This document shows positions 4,847 to 6,030 of a stretch of 6,030 nt of DNA, in pieces. The first letter of the stretch is position 1. The number at the start of each line of letters is the position of its first letter. Both the position numbers and the translations under genes were made by a program. Origin of the DNA: Roseiflexaceae bacterium (GTDB taxonomy: Bacteria > Chloroflexota > Chloroflexia > Chloroflexales > Roseiflexaceae); NCBI GenBank assembly GCA_014381165.1, contig JACMIM010000238.1:1-6030 (forward strand), given 5' to 3'. The notes below the pieces were generated by a model. The model was not told where the DNA came from. It saw only the letters and a program-made list of their open reading frames with translations, and searched no databases.

Positions 4847-5346
4847 ATCAAAAGGCTGGTGATTTTGGCGTCGTTACTACGTCGCTTGAATATGTCGTGA
4901 ACTGGTCGCGCTCGAATGCGATGTGGCCACTGCTGTTTGGCCTGGCCTGCTGCGCGATCGAGATGATGAGCGCCCAGGGCGCAAACTACGATACCTCGCG
5001 CTTCGGCATGGAGATCATGCGGGCCTCGCCGCGCCAGGCCGACCTGATGATTGTGGCCGGGCGTGTCTCGCGTAAGATGGCCCCGGTGGTGCGCCGCCTG
5101 TACGACCAAATGAGCGAGCCGAAGTGGGTGCTGGCGATGGGTGATTGCGCAGCCTGCGGCGGCGTGTTCAACAACTACGCGATCGTACAGGGCGTCGATG
5201 AGATCATACCGGTCGATGTGTATGTGGCAGGCTGCCCACCCCGTCCGGAAGCGCTGATCCACGGGATCATGGCTGTCCATACCAAGGTTCAACACACCAA
5301 GCTCGACCTGCTGGGCCGTGAGCGCGCGGCGATTCATGTTAGCTAG
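4837..5346 (+). CDS. nuoB: NADH-quinone oxidoreductase subunit B, 169 aa
   Basis: NuoB holds the terminal [4Fe-4S] cluster N2, which passes electrons to quinone. The four expected cysteine ligands are seen: the tandem pair C38/C39 in GLACCAIEMM, C104 in MGDCAACGG, and C133 in AGCPPRPEAL. An additional cysteine, C107, lies three residues after C104, at a position that in many homologues is Gly or Ser. RFGME (55-59) and NNYAIVQG (112-119) are also typical. The start is the ATG that overlaps the nuoA stop, with GAGAGG 7 nt upstream. The protein is peripheral, on the cytoplasmic side of the membrane. nuoC follows after 45 bp. Length is usual for bacterial NuoB. Confidence 0.97.
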   Translation: MGLDQKAGDFGVVTTSLEYVVNWSRSNAMWPLLFGLACCAIEMMSAQGANYDTSRFGMEIMRASPRQADLMIVAGRVSRKMAPVVRRLYDQMSEPKWVLAMGDCAACGGVFNNYAIVQGVDEIIPVDVYVAGCPPRPEALIHGIMAVHTKVQHTKLDLLGRERAAIHVS

Positions 5347-5391
5347 CTTTCAGCTTGTCAGTCGTCGCCCGAACACTCTGGCTGGCAACTG

Positions 5392-5922
5392 ATGACCGAG
5401 GACTCCATGAACACAACTGTTATCAGCCGCGTGCAGGCCGAGTTTGCCGAGGCAATCACCGAGACACGCGAATTTCGTGGCGACCTGAGCTTCCGGGTGC
5501 GGCCCGAGGCGCTGCTTGAGCTGGTCGAGTTCTTGCGCACCGACGCCGAGTTGAGCTACAACTTTCTCGAAAATCTGACCGGCGTCGATTATCTGGGCCG
5601 CGACCCGCGCTTCGAGGTGGTTTACCACATGCTTTCGCACAAGAACCGCCACCGCGTGTGCCTCAAGGTTGGGCTGCCCGAGCATCGCCCGCATGTGGCC
5701 ACGCTGACTGGCATCTTTCCCACAGCGAACTACCAGGAGCGCGAAACGTTCGACATGTATGGCATTATCTTCGAGGGCCATCCCAGCCTTCAGCGCATCC
5801 TGATGCCCGAGGATTGGATCGGCCACCCGCTGCGCAAGGATGTGCCGCTGGGCTACGAGGAAGTTGCTTTTACAATCAACGAGCAGCAAGTCTACGAACG
5901 GAAGACGTTTGCCGAAGAGTAA
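5392..5922 (+). CDS. nuoC: NADH-quinone oxidoreductase subunit C, 176 aa
   Basis: NuoC is the 30-kDa-type peripheral subunit that packs against NuoB and NuoD near the quinone site. The family signature ERETFDMYG is at residues 116-124 and continues into HPSLQRILMPEDW and HPLRKDVPLGYEE. NLTGVDYLG (61-69) and FEVVYHMLS (74-82) are also typical. It is a stand-alone subunit, not the NuoCD fusion of enterobacteria, so nuoD is expected just beyond the window. Two starts are possible: the ATG at 5392, with no clear Shine-Dalgarno, and the ATG at 5407 (residue 6), with GAGGA 4 nt upstream. The longer form is listed, but the shorter is equally plausible. Its last codon and stop lie inside the first unit of a 43-bp tandem repeat. 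Confidence 0.95.
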   Translation: MTEDSMNTTVISRVQAEFAEAITETREFRGDLSFRVRPEALLELVEFLRTDAELSYNFLENLTGVDYLGRDPRFEVVYHMLSHKNRHRVCLKVGLPEHRPHVATLTGIFPTANYQERETFDMYGIIFEGHPSLQRILMPEDWIGHPLRKDVPLGYEEVAFTINEQQVYERKTFAEE

Positions 5923-6030
5923 ACAAGGGCTGAGGGCTGAGGGCTAAGGGCTAACATTAGAGTAAACAAGGGCTGAGGGCTGAGGGCTAAGGGCTAACAT
6001 TAGAGTAAACAAGGGCTGAGGGCTGAGGGC
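5916..6030. repeat. 43-bp tandem repeat, at least 2.7 identical units
   Basis: The period is exactly 43 bp from 5916 to the window edge with no mismatch. The first unit includes the last nuoC codon and its TAA stop. Each unit contains four GGG runs separated by 4 nt (first unit at 5927, 5934, 5941 and 5948), arising from heptamers AGGGCTG and AGGGCTA. The array lies where nuoD should begin, so it forms a nuoC-nuoD spacer within the operon. The full copy number cannot be seen. Confidence 0.95.

Noticed and set aside
4843..5337. Minus-strand open frame of 164 codons opposite nuoB
   Set aside because: It is fully antisense to a gene with all cluster ligands and operon context.
5916..6030. Possible CRISPR array or telomere-like repeat
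   Set aside because: The units are identical and directly adjacent with no variable spacers. The GGGCTAA heptamer is only superficially telomere-like and sits inside an operon.

Overview
This window looks like a chromosomal segment of a GC-rich member of the Chloroflexota, most likely a Chloroflexales/Roseiflexus-like filamentous bacterium. That assignment is inferred from the style of the NuoA/B/C proteins, from a separate nuoC (not fused to nuoD), from two stress proteins with DUF2382 (YsnF/AvaK) domains, from an unnamed winged-helix AAA+ ATPase, and from the abundance of short structured intergenic repeats. No rRNA, tRNA, transposase or CRISPR array is visible.

Layout. Positions 1-125 hold an 8-bp tandem repeat that folds back into a long perfect inverted repeat. 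Three genes follow on the minus strand: a 478-aa stress-type protein (YflT-like fold, glycine-rich membrane-like segment, DUF2382, conserved aromatic C-terminus; 126-1562), a 215-aa protein with a PRC-barrel-like N-terminus and a duplicated DUF2382 half-domain (1699-2346), and a 436-aa winged-helix AAA+ ATPase (2567-3877). The gaps between them carry hairpin repeats. A 606-bp divergent intergenic region (3878-4483) contains two copies of a duplicated, structured unit of about 110 bp sharing 42 identical bases, several hairpins with TTCA/TGAA loops, a candidate promoter for the ATPase, and a consensus sigma-70 promoter for the nuo operon. On the plus strand, nuoA, nuoB and nuoC begin a complex I operon. 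The window ends inside a 43-bp tandem repeat that starts within the last codons of nuoC and can form G-quadruplexes.

How the parts relate. NuoA is a membrane subunit; NuoB (N2 cluster) and NuoC lie at the junction between the peripheral arm and the membrane arm of respiratory complex I. The minus-strand genes look like an envelope or general stress group; their shared DUF2382 domain links the first two, while the ATPase is linked only by position. The most surprising small signal is a full match to the sigma-54 -24/-12 consensus just upstream of the 478-aa stress gene. The most unusual architecture is the family of short repeats that fills almost every intergenic space, one of which overlaps a stop codon and another a possible -35 element.
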